Assembly: GCA_948665105.1 (NCBI GenBank)
Contig: CAPNGW010000090.1
Coordinates: 1 to 8,599, forward strand
DNA: 8,599 bases
Direction: 5' to 3'
Source of the DNA: an uncultured Lachnospiraceae bacterium
GTDB taxonomy: Bacteria > Bacillota > Clostridia > Lachnospirales > Lachnospiraceae
Part shown: positions 1 to 6,456 of the stretch, one piece after another
Numbering within the stretch: the stretch's first letter is position 1
Layout of the letters: each line of letters starts with the position of its first letter
Translations under genes and position numbers: made by a program
Notes under the pieces: generated by a model
Databases searched by the model: none
Told to the model about the DNA's origin: nothing
What the model saw: the letters and a program-made list of their open reading frames with translations, nothing else

Positions 1-357
1 AAGGCTCAACGATTCCCCGCAGGTAGAGCAGGCGCCGTACAGTCCAAACAGCGGGATTTGAAGCTCCATCAGGCCAAAGGTGGTGGCAATGGACTGTCCC
101 AGCAAATCTCCGCCGAAAATATACCGGATATCCCCTTTGGGAATTCCCGCCTTCCCCATGGCCAAGGTACAGGCCTCCTTCTGGAGGGCGCTCTCCGCTT
201 CCTCCCAGGTATTCTCCCCAAACTTATCATCCTCCCCCACCACATCAAACAGCTTCCCCAAGGGACCCTCTCCCTCTTTCTTGCCTGCAATACTGGCCGA
301 AGCAAGTATATACGGCGCCTGGTCAAACTGAATGCTCTGCGTTCCCAACTGTGCCAT
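1..357 (-). CDS. spoVAD: Stage V sporulation protein AD (SpoVAD), N-terminal part
   Basis: The reading frame is open from the ATG at 355-357 to the left edge, giving 119 residues that begin MAQLGTQSIQFDQAPYI. Family landmarks are visible: a KEGEGPLGKLFD segment (about residues 27-38), a GGDLL motif (about 84-88) and a YGACSTCGESL segment (about 108-118), which sits where thiolase-fold enzymes carry their active-site cysteine. SpoVAD is a thiolase-like protein of about 340 residues, so roughly a third is present. In Bacillus it is part of the SpoVA channel that moves dipicolinic acid into the forespore, and it binds DPA. A ribosome site, AAGGAAG, lies six bases before the start. The gene follows the terminator of the sugar operon, so it begins its own transcript. 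The spoVAC gene usually found just upstream is not there. The assignment rests on remembered family sequence. Confidence 0.88.
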   Translation of the reverse strand, partial: MAQLGTQSIQFDQAPYILASASIAGKKEGEGPLGKLFDVVGEDDKFGENTWEEAESALQKEACTLAMGKAGIPKGDIRYIFGGDLLGQSIATTFGLMELQIPLFGLYGACSTCGESLSL

Positions 358-390
358 CCGTTTCTTCCTTTCCAAAAATTTCTCGTACCA

Positions 391-420
391 TAGTTTTTAC
401 CAAAACTGTTTTTAATATTC
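391..420 (-). promoter_or_regulatory. Possible sigma-G-type promoter of spoVAD
   Basis: Read on the minus strand, a -35-like GAATA (416-420) is followed after 18 bases by AAAACTA (391-397). The Bacillus sigma-G pattern is roughly gMATR, 17-18 bases, CATWHTA. The -35 matches fully and the -10 matches five of seven. The predicted start of transcription would lie about 25-30 bases before the spoVAD ATG. The surroundings are AT-rich, so chance is a real alternative. Confidence 0.35.
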
Positions 421-473
421 TTCTGTGAGTCTAAGCGGAGATTTTTTTTGTTATATTGGATAATCTTTTCTGC

Positions 474-517
474 AAAAAAATAAAGGCGCCTATTTTCCTC
501 CTCGAAAATAAGCGCCT
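474..517 (-). terminator. Rho-independent terminator of the sugar-transport operon
   Basis: On the minus strand, a stem made of AGGCGC/GCGCCT (512-517 with 484-489) and TATTTTC/GAAAATA (504-510 with 491-497) is interrupted by one mismatch (511 against 490). The loop is six bases (498-503). A T-rich run (positions 483 down to 474) follows at once. The stem lies 47 bases past the stop of the second permease gene, and it separates the sugar operon from spoVAD. Confidence 0.85.
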
Positions 518-563
518 CTCGTACCTTCAATGGACAAAGGGTAATAAAAATCCTTACTACTTC

Positions 564-1397
564 CTAACCTTTTACACCTCCGGATGTTAATCCTGCAACC
601 AGATGCTTTTCAATCATCAAAAACAGAATAACAACAGGAATGATGGCGAACAGCGATGTGGCAAACAGATACTGCCACTGAATAAAGTTGAATCCATAGA
701 ACACATTAATGCCAACCGTGATTGGTTTGAATGCATCTGTAGAAATCAGCGTGAGGGCGATTGTGTACTCATTCCAGGCATTGATAAATACAAAAATCAG
801 CGTGGTGATAATACCTGGCGCCGCCATGGGAAGCAATATCTTTACCAGCGCCTTCACTGTCCCGCATCCGTCGATTCTGGCGGCCTGTTCCATTTCCGGA
901 GAAATCCCCATAAAGGTACCCCGCAGCAGCCAGATTGCAAATGCCTGGTTAAAGGCCGCGTTCAAAAGAATAAGTCCCAAAATCGTATTATTCAGGTTAA
1001 TGCTGACCATCATCCTGTAAATACCCACCAGGAGCACCACCGGGGAGAACATCTGGCTTACAATTACGGCTCCCATGAAAATGCCTTTCCCTTTAAATTT
1101 CATACGGGCCAGGGCATATGCCGCCGGAATCCCGCACAAAATGGCAAGCAGGGTGGCACCGCCCGCAATTATAATAGAATTGAGCAGGTATTTAAAAATT
1201 GGAGCCGCACTCCAGATATCCGCAAAGTTAGATAACCGCCATGTATTTGGCATAATATGGTCAATTGCATACATCTCCTTATTATCCTTCAGGGCTGTGA
1301 TGCACATAACAAAATAAGGATACAGGACGACAATGCAAAGAATGACAACAAACACATACAACAGAATTGTCTGCCATGGTTTTCTTTTTAATATCAT
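564..1397 (-). CDS. Carbohydrate ABC transporter permease, MalG/UgpE type (CUT1 family)
   Basis: This is the second integral membrane subunit of a binding-protein-dependent sugar importer, 277 residues long, the usual size for the family. About six hydrophobic spans are visible, the first at about residues 10-32. The cytoplasmic EAA loop, which docks on the ATPase, runs from E170 to P190 (EQAARIDGCG ... ILLP). The C-terminal end (about residues 264-272, EKHLVAGLTSG) is typical of the MalG/UgpE side of the pair. Its ATG follows the stop of the first permease gene with no base between them (TAAATG), and its ribosome site GGGAGG lies inside that gene's last codons. The two permeases are therefore almost certainly translationally coupled. 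The sugar cannot be read from the sequence, and no ATPase gene follows. Confidence 0.93.
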   Translation of the reverse strand: MILKRKPWQTILLYVFVVILCIVVLYPYFVMCITALKDNKEMYAIDHIMPNTWRLSNFADIWSAAPIFKYLLNSIIIAGGATLLAILCGIPAAYALARMKFKGKGIFMGAVIVSQMFSPVVLLVGIYRMMVSINLNNTILGLILLNAAFNQAFAIWLLRGTFMGISPEMEQAARIDGCGTVKALVKILLPMAAPGIITTLIFVFINAWNEYTIALTLISTDAFKPITVGINVFYGFNFIQWQYLFATSLFAIIPVVILFLMIEKHLVAGLTSGGVKG

Positions 1398-2276
1398 TTA
1401 ACTCTCCTCCCTGCGAAGTGATATAATCATGTAAATGCTGGCACACAGCGCCAAAATCACGAAGCCAATCACGGACACAGCCGCGGCATGACCGCCTTTG
1501 CCATCTGTAAAGGACAGCTGATACAAGTACGTAACCAGAGTATGGGTCTGATCAGCCGGAGCTCCCTTTGAAATGGTCCAGACAATGGGAAAAGAGTTAA
1601 ATACATAAATAATATTCAAGACTGTTGAAACTGTCAAGCTGGGGGATACCAGAGGCAGTGTAATCTTAAAAAGCCTTTGCCAGAAGCTTGCACCGTCAAT
1701 GGCAGAGGATTCATATAATGCGGTATCGATGCTCTGCAGTCCCGACAGCACGCAAAATGTAACAAATGGAAATGTGACAAAAATACCAATCCAGCATTCC
1801 CACCCAAACATGGAGCCTGCCGTTTTTGTCCAGTTTATAAAACCATCAATCAGTCCGATCTTTCTCAAAAAAACATTCAGTGAACCATAGTCAGCGTTAA
1901 TAATATATTTCCAGATAACTGACTGAATTACAAGGGCTGTGGCCCACGGGAAAATGACAACTGCACGCACGAATTTACGCCCATGAAACCTCTGGTTTAA
2001 AACCATTGCCAGAATAAATCCAATTACCGTGGACACTCCAACGACCACTATGGTCCAGACAAACGTATTCTGCAGTGTATGCCAGAATACCCGATCCTTA
2101 AAGATATCCAGATAGTTCTCGATACCGTTCAATCCCCTTATATGGCCGCTTCGTCCGACCTCAGAAAATGAAATCTTGAACACCGAAATAATCGGTATCA
2201 AAATCATGCTTACCATAAGTATTACACTGGGCAGCAACCAGACATATGGCCGGATTGCCAACGTCTTTTTCTTCAT
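1398..2276 (-). CDS. Carbohydrate ABC transporter permease, MalF/UgpA type (CUT1 family)
   Basis: This is the first membrane subunit of the same sugar importer. Hydrophobic spans begin at about residue 12 (VWLLPSVILMV), and the EAA loop for ATPase contact is clear (ESSAIDGASFWQRLFKITLP, residues 191-210 of the longer form). An in-frame ATG two codons upstream (2280-2282) would give 294 residues. However, the strong ribosome site AAGGAGG at 2284-2290 is only one base from that ATG and seven bases from the ATG at 2274-2276. The downstream start (292 residues, MKKKTLAIRPY) is therefore preferred. The gene lies between the binding-protein gene, from which it is separated by a hairpin, and the second permease, which it abuts. 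It should pair with that permease to form the translocation pore. Confidence 0.93.
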   Translation of the reverse strand: MKKKTLAIRPYVWLLPSVILMVSMILIPIISVFKISFSEVGRSGHIRGLNGIENYLDIFKDRVFWHTLQNTFVWTIVVVGVSTVIGFILAMVLNQRFHGRKFVRAVVIFPWATALVIQSVIWKYIINADYGSLNVFLRKIGLIDGFINWTKTAGSMFGWECWIGIFVTFPFVTFCVLSGLQSIDTALYESSAIDGASFWQRLFKITLPLVSPSLTVSTVLNIIYVFNSFPIVWTISKGAPADQTHTLVTYLYQLSFTDGKGGHAAAVSVIGFVILALCASIYMIISLRREES

Positions 2277-2283
2277 TACCATG

Positions 2284-2290
2284 CCTCCTT
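2284..2290 (-). promoter_or_regulatory. Ribosome binding site that fixes the first permease start
   Basis: AAGGAGG on the minus strand is near-perfect. It is one base from the ATG at 2280-2282 and seven bases from the ATG at 2274-2276, so the second ATG is the likely start. Confidence 0.8.
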
Positions 2291-2319
2291 AGATAATCTG
2301 AGAGACTACTGTCTCACAA

Positions 2320-2363
2320 AATAATTTATAAAAATCGAGGGCCGAAGCAATTCGGCCCCTCGA
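2320..2363 (-). terminator. Intercistronic hairpin, partial terminator or mRNA stabiliser
   Basis: A 12-bp stem, TCGAGG-GCCGAA (2335-2346) against 2351-2363, carries a single bulged C and a four-base loop (2347-2350). On the minus strand it is followed by an interrupted T-rich run (TTTTTATAAATTATTTT). It lies 19 bases past the binding-protein stop and about 44 bases before the permease ribosome site. No separate promoter for the permeases is evident. I infer partial termination or 3'-end protection, which would let the binding protein be made in excess of the membrane subunits, a common arrangement in such operons. Confidence 0.75.
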
Positions 2364-2382
2364 AAATGCAAATATCCTTAAA

Positions 2383-3729
2383 CTATTTTGTAACAGATTC
2401 CTGAAGCTGATCAAGAGCCTCCTGAGCACCCATAGTTCCCTGGCATACGTTCTGCTCAACATCAATAACGCCGTTTCTTACATCCATCCACTCAGGCTTC
2501 TGCATGGGATAGAAATTGCAGTTTGGAAGCACTGCACAGAATGTGGCGAAGTATTCGCTGCTTCCTGTGGCGTCAGATCCACCAACCGTATACTTCTCAG
2601 CATTGGCCGCCAGATTATCGGAAGCGTCCAGGGTAGCCGGAAGGAATCCTTCGTATACCATGTAATCAGAGTATGTCTCACACTCGTAGAAGGCGTCAAA
2701 GAACTTTGTAATGGCTTCTGTACGGGCAGCATCAGCTTCCTCATCCTTGAATACCATAAGCTGGTCACAAACTCCCAAAGCTGTCTTCTCACCCGGAAGC
2801 TCGGCAGCCACATAGTTCACCTCAGAATCAGCGGCAACCATGTTCATGGGCCCAATCATCATAGCAAGGCTACCTGCGCTGAAAGCATCCTGAAGGGGAT
2901 ACCGTGTATCGGTGAAAGGCGCTGAATTACAATATCCAGAATCGATGAGAGTCTTAATGTACTCAACTGCCTTCACATTCGCTTCGCTGTTCAGAGCCCA
3001 GTCGCCGTTGTCATCCACAAATCCGCCGCCAAAGTTCCATGTGTAATAAGAGAATGCCGCCTGTCCTTCGTCTGTGGAAATATCAAGGCCCCAGGGAACA
3101 ATGTCACTGCCAAATTTGTCCTTTACCGCCTGGCAGGCTGCAAGCACTTCATCCCATGTTGTGGGCGGATTCTCAATACCTGCTTCGTTTAACAAATCCA
3201 TGTTGCAGAAAAGGGAACGGCAGGATGCGAGAATGGGAAGGGCCCAAACTGTTCCGTCCATCTCATTGGACTCCCAGAAGCTTGGGATGAAATTACTCTT
3301 AAGGGCATCCGATACATACTCCTCTGCCGGCATCAGCAAATCATCCAACACATAATCAGCAAAACCGCTGATATTTAAGATGTCCGGCTGGGCATTGCTG
3401 GAAATCCTCGTGTTTACAACACTGTAGATATCATTCCAAGAAACAATTTCAATATTAAGATTGATATCCTTGTTTGCTTCCTCAAAGGTCTGCTCAAACT
3501 CTTTCCACCAATCCTGGGTGTAGTTACCATACTGGGAGATGATGATGTCCAAATCCACTGTGGCACCGGCCTGAGAACCGCCTTCATCTTCGTTGCCGGC
3601 ACCGCCCGCATCTTCATTGCTGGCGCCTCCACCTTCGTTGCTGCCTCCGGTTTCCTTGTTGCCACAGCCCACTGCAAGAGCCGCAACCATCACTGTTGCC
3701 AGAAGCATGCTTAAAATCTTCTTTTTCAT
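2383..3729 (-). CDS. Extracellular sugar-binding lipoprotein of an ABC importer (family 1 solute-binding protein)
   Basis: This protein captures the sugar outside the membrane and delivers it to the two permeases encoded downstream. It has 448 residues. Residues 1-21 are a lipoprotein signal peptide (MKKKILSMLLATVMVAALAVG), and C22 is the expected lipid-anchored cysteine (lipobox A-V-G-C). Residues about 27-58 form a Gly/Asn/Glu/Asp-rich low-complexity linker. The rest is a bilobal binding domain with family-typical stretches: ADYVLDDLLMPAEEYV, an ENPPTTWDEVLAACQAVKDKF region (about residues 185-207), and an AMMIGP segment. A strong ribosome site, AGGAGGT, precedes the ATG by eight bases. The gene is first in the operon, next to a diverging AraC-type regulator that probably responds to the same sugar. 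The substrate is not recognisable from sequence alone. Confidence 0.93.
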   Translation of the reverse strand: MKKKILSMLLATVMVAALAVGCGNKETGGSNEGGGASNEDAGGAGNEDEGGSQAGATVDLDIIISQYGNYTQDWWKEFEQTFEEANKDINLNIEIVSWNDIYSVVNTRISSNAQPDILNISGFADYVLDDLLMPAEEYVSDALKSNFIPSFWESNEMDGTVWALPILASCRSLFCNMDLLNEAGIENPPTTWDEVLAACQAVKDKFGSDIVPWGLDISTDEGQAAFSYYTWNFGGGFVDDNGDWALNSEANVKAVEYIKTLIDSGYCNSAPFTDTRYPLQDAFSAGSLAMMIGPMNMVAADSEVNYVAAELPGEKTALGVCDQLMVFKDEEADAARTEAITKFFDAFYECETYSDYMVYEGFLPATLDASDNLAANAEKYTVGGSDATGSSEYFATFCAVLPNCNFYPMQKPEWMDVRNGVIDVEQNVCQGTMGAQEALDQLQESVTK

Positions 3730-3783
3730 ACTGTTTTACCTCCTGTTGTCCATAATTTAACATTATGATTATTTGTATTTCTA

Positions 3784-3812
3784 ATTATATCTCAATAGTA
3801 CACAAAAATCTT
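3784..3812 (-). promoter_or_regulatory. Probable sigma-A promoter of the sugar operon, with weak -35
   Basis: A perfect -10 TATAAT lies at 3784-3789 on the minus strand. At a 17-base spacing the -35 would be AAGATT (3807-3812), a poor match to TTGACA. A good -10 with a poor -35 fits a promoter that needs an activator such as the adjacent AraC-type protein. The leader would be about 45-50 bases and contains a CATAAT-5-ATTATG inverted repeat (3751-3767) just before the ribosome site. Confidence 0.55.
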
Positions 3813-3841
3813 TGTCATATCAGCATGTTAATTGGTACTAT
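3795..3841. promoter_or_regulatory. Candidate operator region between the sugar operon and its regulator
   Basis: Two inverted repeats are nested here. ATAGTAC (3795-3801) faces GTACTAT (3835-3841), with 33 bases between them. Inside the pair, ACAAA (3802-3806) and TTTGT (3811-3815) flank four bases centred on the expected -35 region of the sugar operon. The pentamer ACTAT recurs at 3881-3885 over the regulator's -10. AraC-type proteins usually bind direct repeats of about 20 bp, so the assignment to the neighbouring regulator is inference. Confidence 0.3.
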
Positions 3842-3854
3842 CTGCATTTTCCTT

Positions 3855-3883
3855 TTGCTTTTATGCCGGAAATGATGTATACT
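3855..3883 (+). promoter_or_regulatory. Probable sigma-A promoter of the AraC-type regulator
   Basis: TTGCTT (3855-3860), a 17-base spacer, and TATACT (3878-3883). The -10 matches five of six and the -35 three of six. Transcription would begin near 3890, about 35 bases before the regulator's start. It diverges from the sugar-operon promoter, with about 90 bases between the two -10 boxes. Confidence 0.55.
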
Positions 3884-3902
3884 ATTAGTGAAGTTACACA
3901 AA

Positions 3903-3920
3903 TTTCATTTTTAAATGAAA
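3903..3920. repeat. Perfect inverted repeat over the start of the regulator gene
   Basis: TTTCATTT (3903-3910) and AAATGAAA (3913-3920) are exact inverse complements around a two-base centre. In RNA this could fold as seven base pairs with a four-base loop. The right arm contains the upstream ATG (3915-3917) and touches the weak ribosome site AAAGGA (3918-3923). It could be an autoregulatory operator or a translation-limiting hairpin. Neither is shown. Confidence 0.45.
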
Positions 3921-3926
3921 GGAAAA

Positions 3927-4856
3927 ATGAGAAAACTCATGGGATACAAAGGCATTGAACAGGAAACTGTGATTTCCATCAATAAGATATACACCATCCA
4001 CTATTTCGAATATATGAACGACTTTTCTTTTGAGGGAGAATCCCATGATTTCTGGGAATTTATCTGTGTAGACAAAGGGGAGGTTGGCGTAACTGCCGGA
4101 ACAGAATTTTACACTCTGAAGAAAAACGAAATTATGTTCCACTGTCCCAATGAATTCCACAATGTAAAAGCTATGGGCGGAATAGCACCCAACCTTGTGG
4201 TCATTTCGTTTCACTGTGAAAGCAAGGCCATGCAGTTCTTTTTGAGGAAAATGCTAAAGATAGACGAATTAGAGCACAATCTCCTGGCCAATATTATCAT
4301 AGAAGCAAGACAGCTGTTTGACTGCCGCCTTGACGACCCCTACCTTCAAAATATGCCACTGAAAGAATCCCGCCCATTCGGTGCGGAACAGTTGGTGCGC
4401 CTCCACCTGGAGTATTTTCTCATTCATCTTCACAGGCGGTATCAAAGTCCTCCCACGCTGAATAAAGGACTCATGAAGCAGGTATCCTTCAACTTCGTAA
4501 AGAGCAAGGAGGATGCAGAGATTTTCCGGCGGGTCGCGGACTACATGGAAGAAAATATAAACCGGCAAATCTGCATCGAGCAGATTTGCCGGGACAATCT
4601 GGTGGGACGCGCCCAGCTCCAGAGAATCTTTAAGGAGCACTGCAATTTGGGCATCATAGAATATTTCACCACTCTTAAGATTAACGCTTCGAAGGAGCTC
4701 ATCCGGACAAGGCATATGAATTTCACCCAGATAGCCGAGTCCCTTGGCTATACTTCTATCCACTACTTTTCCAAGCAGTTCAAAAAAATCACCGGAATGA
4801 CGCCCACCGAATACGCCTCCTCCATCAAAGCAATCACAGAAGGCAGCTTTGAATAA
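3927..4856 (+). CDS. AraC-family transcriptional regulator with N-terminal cupin sensor
   Basis: This is a DNA-binding regulator, very likely of the diverging sugar-transport operon. Residue numbers are for the longer 313-residue form from 3915. Residues about 20-105 form a cupin-like sensor domain (HDFWEFICVDKGEVGV, then YTLKKNEIMFHCPNEFHNV). Residues about 204-305 form the double helix-turn-helix of the AraC family: first helix pair about 219-241 (QICIEQICRDNLVGRAQLQRI), second about 268-293, with the signature SLGYTSIHYFSKQFKKITGMTP. The start is uncertain. The ATG at 3915 has no ribosome site. The ATG at 3927 has AAAGGA three bases away, which is tight. The ATG at 3939 is poorly spaced. 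I prefer 3927 (309 residues). The divergent position, separate promoter and own terminator support a local regulator, and the effector is presumably the transported sugar. Confidence 0.92.
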   Translation: MRKLMGYKGIEQETVISINKIYTIHYFEYMNDFSFEGESHDFWEFICVDKGEVGVTAGTEFYTLKKNEIMFHCPNEFHNVKAMGGIAPNLVVISFHCESKAMQFFLRKMLKIDELEHNLLANIIIEARQLFDCRLDDPYLQNMPLKESRPFGAEQLVRLHLEYFLIHLHRRYQSPPTLNKGLMKQVSFNFVKSKEDAEIFRRVADYMEENINRQICIEQICRDNLVGRAQLQRIFKEHCNLGIIEYFTTLKINASKELIRTRHMNFTQIAESLGYTSIHYFSKQFKKITGMTPTEYASSIKAITEGSFE

Positions 4857-4886
4857 AAAAGAATTCTGCACAGCAGAATTCTTTTT
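4856..4886. terminator. Perfect bidirectional terminator between the regulator and the deacetylase
   Basis: The arms AAAAAGAATTCTGC (4856-4869) and GCAGAATTCTTTTT (4873-4886) are exact inverse complements around the three-base loop ACA. A-rich and T-rich ends on either side let it work on both strands. It begins at the last base of the regulator's stop codon and lies 20 bases past the stop of the convergent deacetylase gene, so it serves both. Confidence 0.9.
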
Positions 4887-4906
4887 CATGCAAATTAATT
4901 CTCCGA

Positions 4907-6376
4907 TTATCCCAGCGGCGGCACAGGGGGCCTCTCCGGGTCTAACACCGCCTTTGCGTCAAACAAATCTGACACGTTGTCCTGATCGCCGATAGCGTTA
5001 TAGTAAATCCGGTATCCGTCCAGATTCCGCCGGCCCTGGCGCATATAATCCTCGCCGAACCAGGTTCTGTACTGGTTGGAATCCACATTACAGAAAAGTG
5101 TATATCCCTGTTCCCGAAGATACTGGTACTTGGAATTGGATTCATCATAATTCCCCCAGGGACCCAAATCCTCACCGTGGGCAAAGATTATTGCATCTGT
5201 AGGGCCTACGATAGGCTCAACGTTCTCCCGCCATTTTGTGGTATCCTCTACCAACTCCTCATAGCTGATACTTCCCACCTTCCGGTGTCCCCAGGTATGG
5301 CTTGCAAATTCCCAACCATTGGCTTTCATGGCATCGGCAATCTTCTTTGCCTCCGCCCGCTCTTCCTCCAGGCTGAATTCAGGATGCTCTTTCAGCCAAT
5401 TTTTCTTATCATATCTTAAGTCATCATACTGTGCCGGGTCCGCATAACTGATGTCCGTGCGGTAGCCCAAAATCCCATTGTAGCCGGTCAGGGCCACAAT
5501 GCCCTTGGCTCCGCGGTAGGAAGCATCCGGATGCTCCTCTATGAATTTGTCCATAAGGGGAACCACATCATAATCTCCCACCACGGTGGTTCCGTCTTCC
5601 TGTATGTACTCATTGGTCACTCTTCCGTTCTCATCCAGAATCAGCTTGGCCGCATATCCGTAATTGTCGTAGCTGTGATAATAACACAAATCATCCAGCG
5701 ACAGCACGAAGGCTTTCTTTCCCGGAGGCAGCAAAATGGTCCCTGGCTTATATACGGTATTGCCGTTCTCGTCGGTGGACTCCTCCACCAGGTCGTGAAG
5801 GCTCACCATAACATAACCCCGGTCATACATCTCCTGGGTAATCCTCTCAAACTCGCTGACGGTGGTCATCCACTGGCTGTTGCCCGCAGTCTGAGGGTCG
5901 CTGGTATCGTCAAAGGCCCGGTGGGGATCCACAACCAGAGAATGATAGAAAATATGGGTGACCTCATCGATATTGACTGGTACACAGGAAGCCTTGGTAG
6001 CCTCGTAACCGCTTATTTTCTCCTGTACCTCCGTGTCCGTGTCATAGCCATCTATGGTCTTTAATAATTCAATGGCTGCATCGTAGTCATAGGTGGTTGC
6101 CAGATAATCTGCCTGGGTCAAAAGCTCCTGCTTCTGTTGCTGCTTCTGCTGCTCCAGTATTTGTTCCTGTGCAAGCACAAGCTCCTCCTGGCCCAGATTC
6201 TCCCTCCCTGCATTCACAGGGTCCGTGTTGGCCGTCACCGCTTCGCTCTCCTTATCCATGTACCCCTGCTTCTCCAGAACAAGTTTGGTGCCTGCGATTA
6301 TGGCCACAACAATCATCAATGCGCCAACAGAAAGCAACGCATTCTGAATCTTTCTTCGTTTCCTTCGATTTCTCAT
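4907..6376 (-). CDS. Membrane-anchored polysaccharide deacetylase (NodB-like) family protein
   Basis: Numbering is for the 493-residue form from the GTG at 6386-6388. The N-terminus is strongly basic (RNRRKRRK), followed by one membrane span (about 17-37) without an obvious cleavage site, so the protein is probably anchored and faces outside. Residues about 66-90 are Gln-rich and coiled-coil-like, and about 91-112 resemble a TPR helix pair. From about 140 the NodB-like domain begins. SLDD (230-233) matches the TFDD motif, with D232 the likely base and D233 a metal ligand. SHTWGH (363-368) supplies the two metal-binding histidines. About 130 residues separate these motifs, more than is usual. 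FAHGEDLGPWGN (402-413) may stand for the third motif. The family removes N- or O-acetyl groups from cell-wall or other polysaccharides; the substrate here is unknown. The ATG at 6374-6376 is preferred because it has GGA seven bases upstream. Confidence 0.88.
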   Translation of the reverse strand: MRNRRKRRKIQNALLSVGALMIVVAIIAGTKLVLEKQGYMDKESEAVTANTDPVNAGRENLGQEELVLAQEQILEQQKQQQKQELLTQADYLATTYDYDAAIELLKTIDGYDTDTEVQEKISGYEATKASCVPVNIDEVTHIFYHSLVVDPHRAFDDTSDPQTAGNSQWMTTVSEFERITQEMYDRGYVMVSLHDLVEESTDENGNTVYKPGTILLPPGKKAFVLSLDDLCYYHSYDNYGYAAKLILDENGRVTNEYIQEDGTTVVGDYDVVPLMDKFIEEHPDASYRGAKGIVALTGYNGILGYRTDISYADPAQYDDLRYDKKNWLKEHPEFSLEEERAEAKKIADAMKANGWEFASHTWGHRKVGSISYEELVEDTTKWRENVEPIVGPTDAIIFAHGEDLGPWGNYDESNSKYQYLREQGYTLFCNVDSNQYRTWFGEDYMRQGRRNLDGYRIYYNAIGDQDNVSDLFDAKAVLDPERPPVPPLG

Positions 6377-6410
6377 TGTTCTATCCACTCCATTGTTTTA
6401 TCCATTCCAT
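6377..6410 (-). repeat. Tandem 17-bp repeat at the deacetylase translation start
   Basis: On the minus strand, ATGGAATGGATAAAACA (6394-6410) is followed directly by ATGGAGTGGATAGAACA (6377-6393), identical at 15 of 17 positions, and then by the preferred ATG. Each copy opens with an out-of-frame ATG. The upstream one gives a nine-codon reading frame ending TAG at 6381-6383. The second gives six codons ending TGA at 6373-6375, which overlaps the preferred ATG (ATGA). Confidence 0.7.
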
Positions 6411-6427
6411 GATTTATGCTTCTTTAT

Positions 6428-6456
6428 ATCATAAGCCTTCTCGACAAAATAATCAA
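6428..6456 (-). promoter_or_regulatory. Sigma-A promoter of the deacetylase gene
   Basis: TTGATT (6451-6456 on the minus strand), a 17-base spacer, and TATGAT (6428-6433). The -35 matches four of six and the -10 five of six. Transcription would start near 6421, about 45 bases before the ATG at 6376. Two runs of eight A on the minus strand (6483-6490 and 6470-6477) lie upstream and could act as an UP element. Confidence 0.65.

Noticed and set aside
69..530. 153-residue minus-strand reading frame
   Set aside because: It is the out-of-frame shadow of spoVAD and runs through the terminator stem. The neighbouring frame gives clear SpoVAD sequence.
603..1235. 210-residue plus-strand reading frame opposite the second permease
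   Set aside because: It is the complement of a clear permease gene, with a composition unlike a real protein (very rich in Asn, Gln, His and Arg).
4861..4882. Two GAATTC hexamers in inverted arms as a mobile-element end
   Set aside because: They are simply part of the perfect terminator stem. No transposase or target duplication is nearby.
4269..4889. 206-residue minus-strand reading frame opposite the AraC-type gene
   Set aside because: It is antisense to a well-supported regulator, has no recognisable domain, and overlaps the bidirectional terminator.
5531..6064. 177-residue plus-strand reading frame opposite the deacetylase
   Set aside because: It is antisense to the NodB-like gene and shows no family motifs or ribosome site of note.
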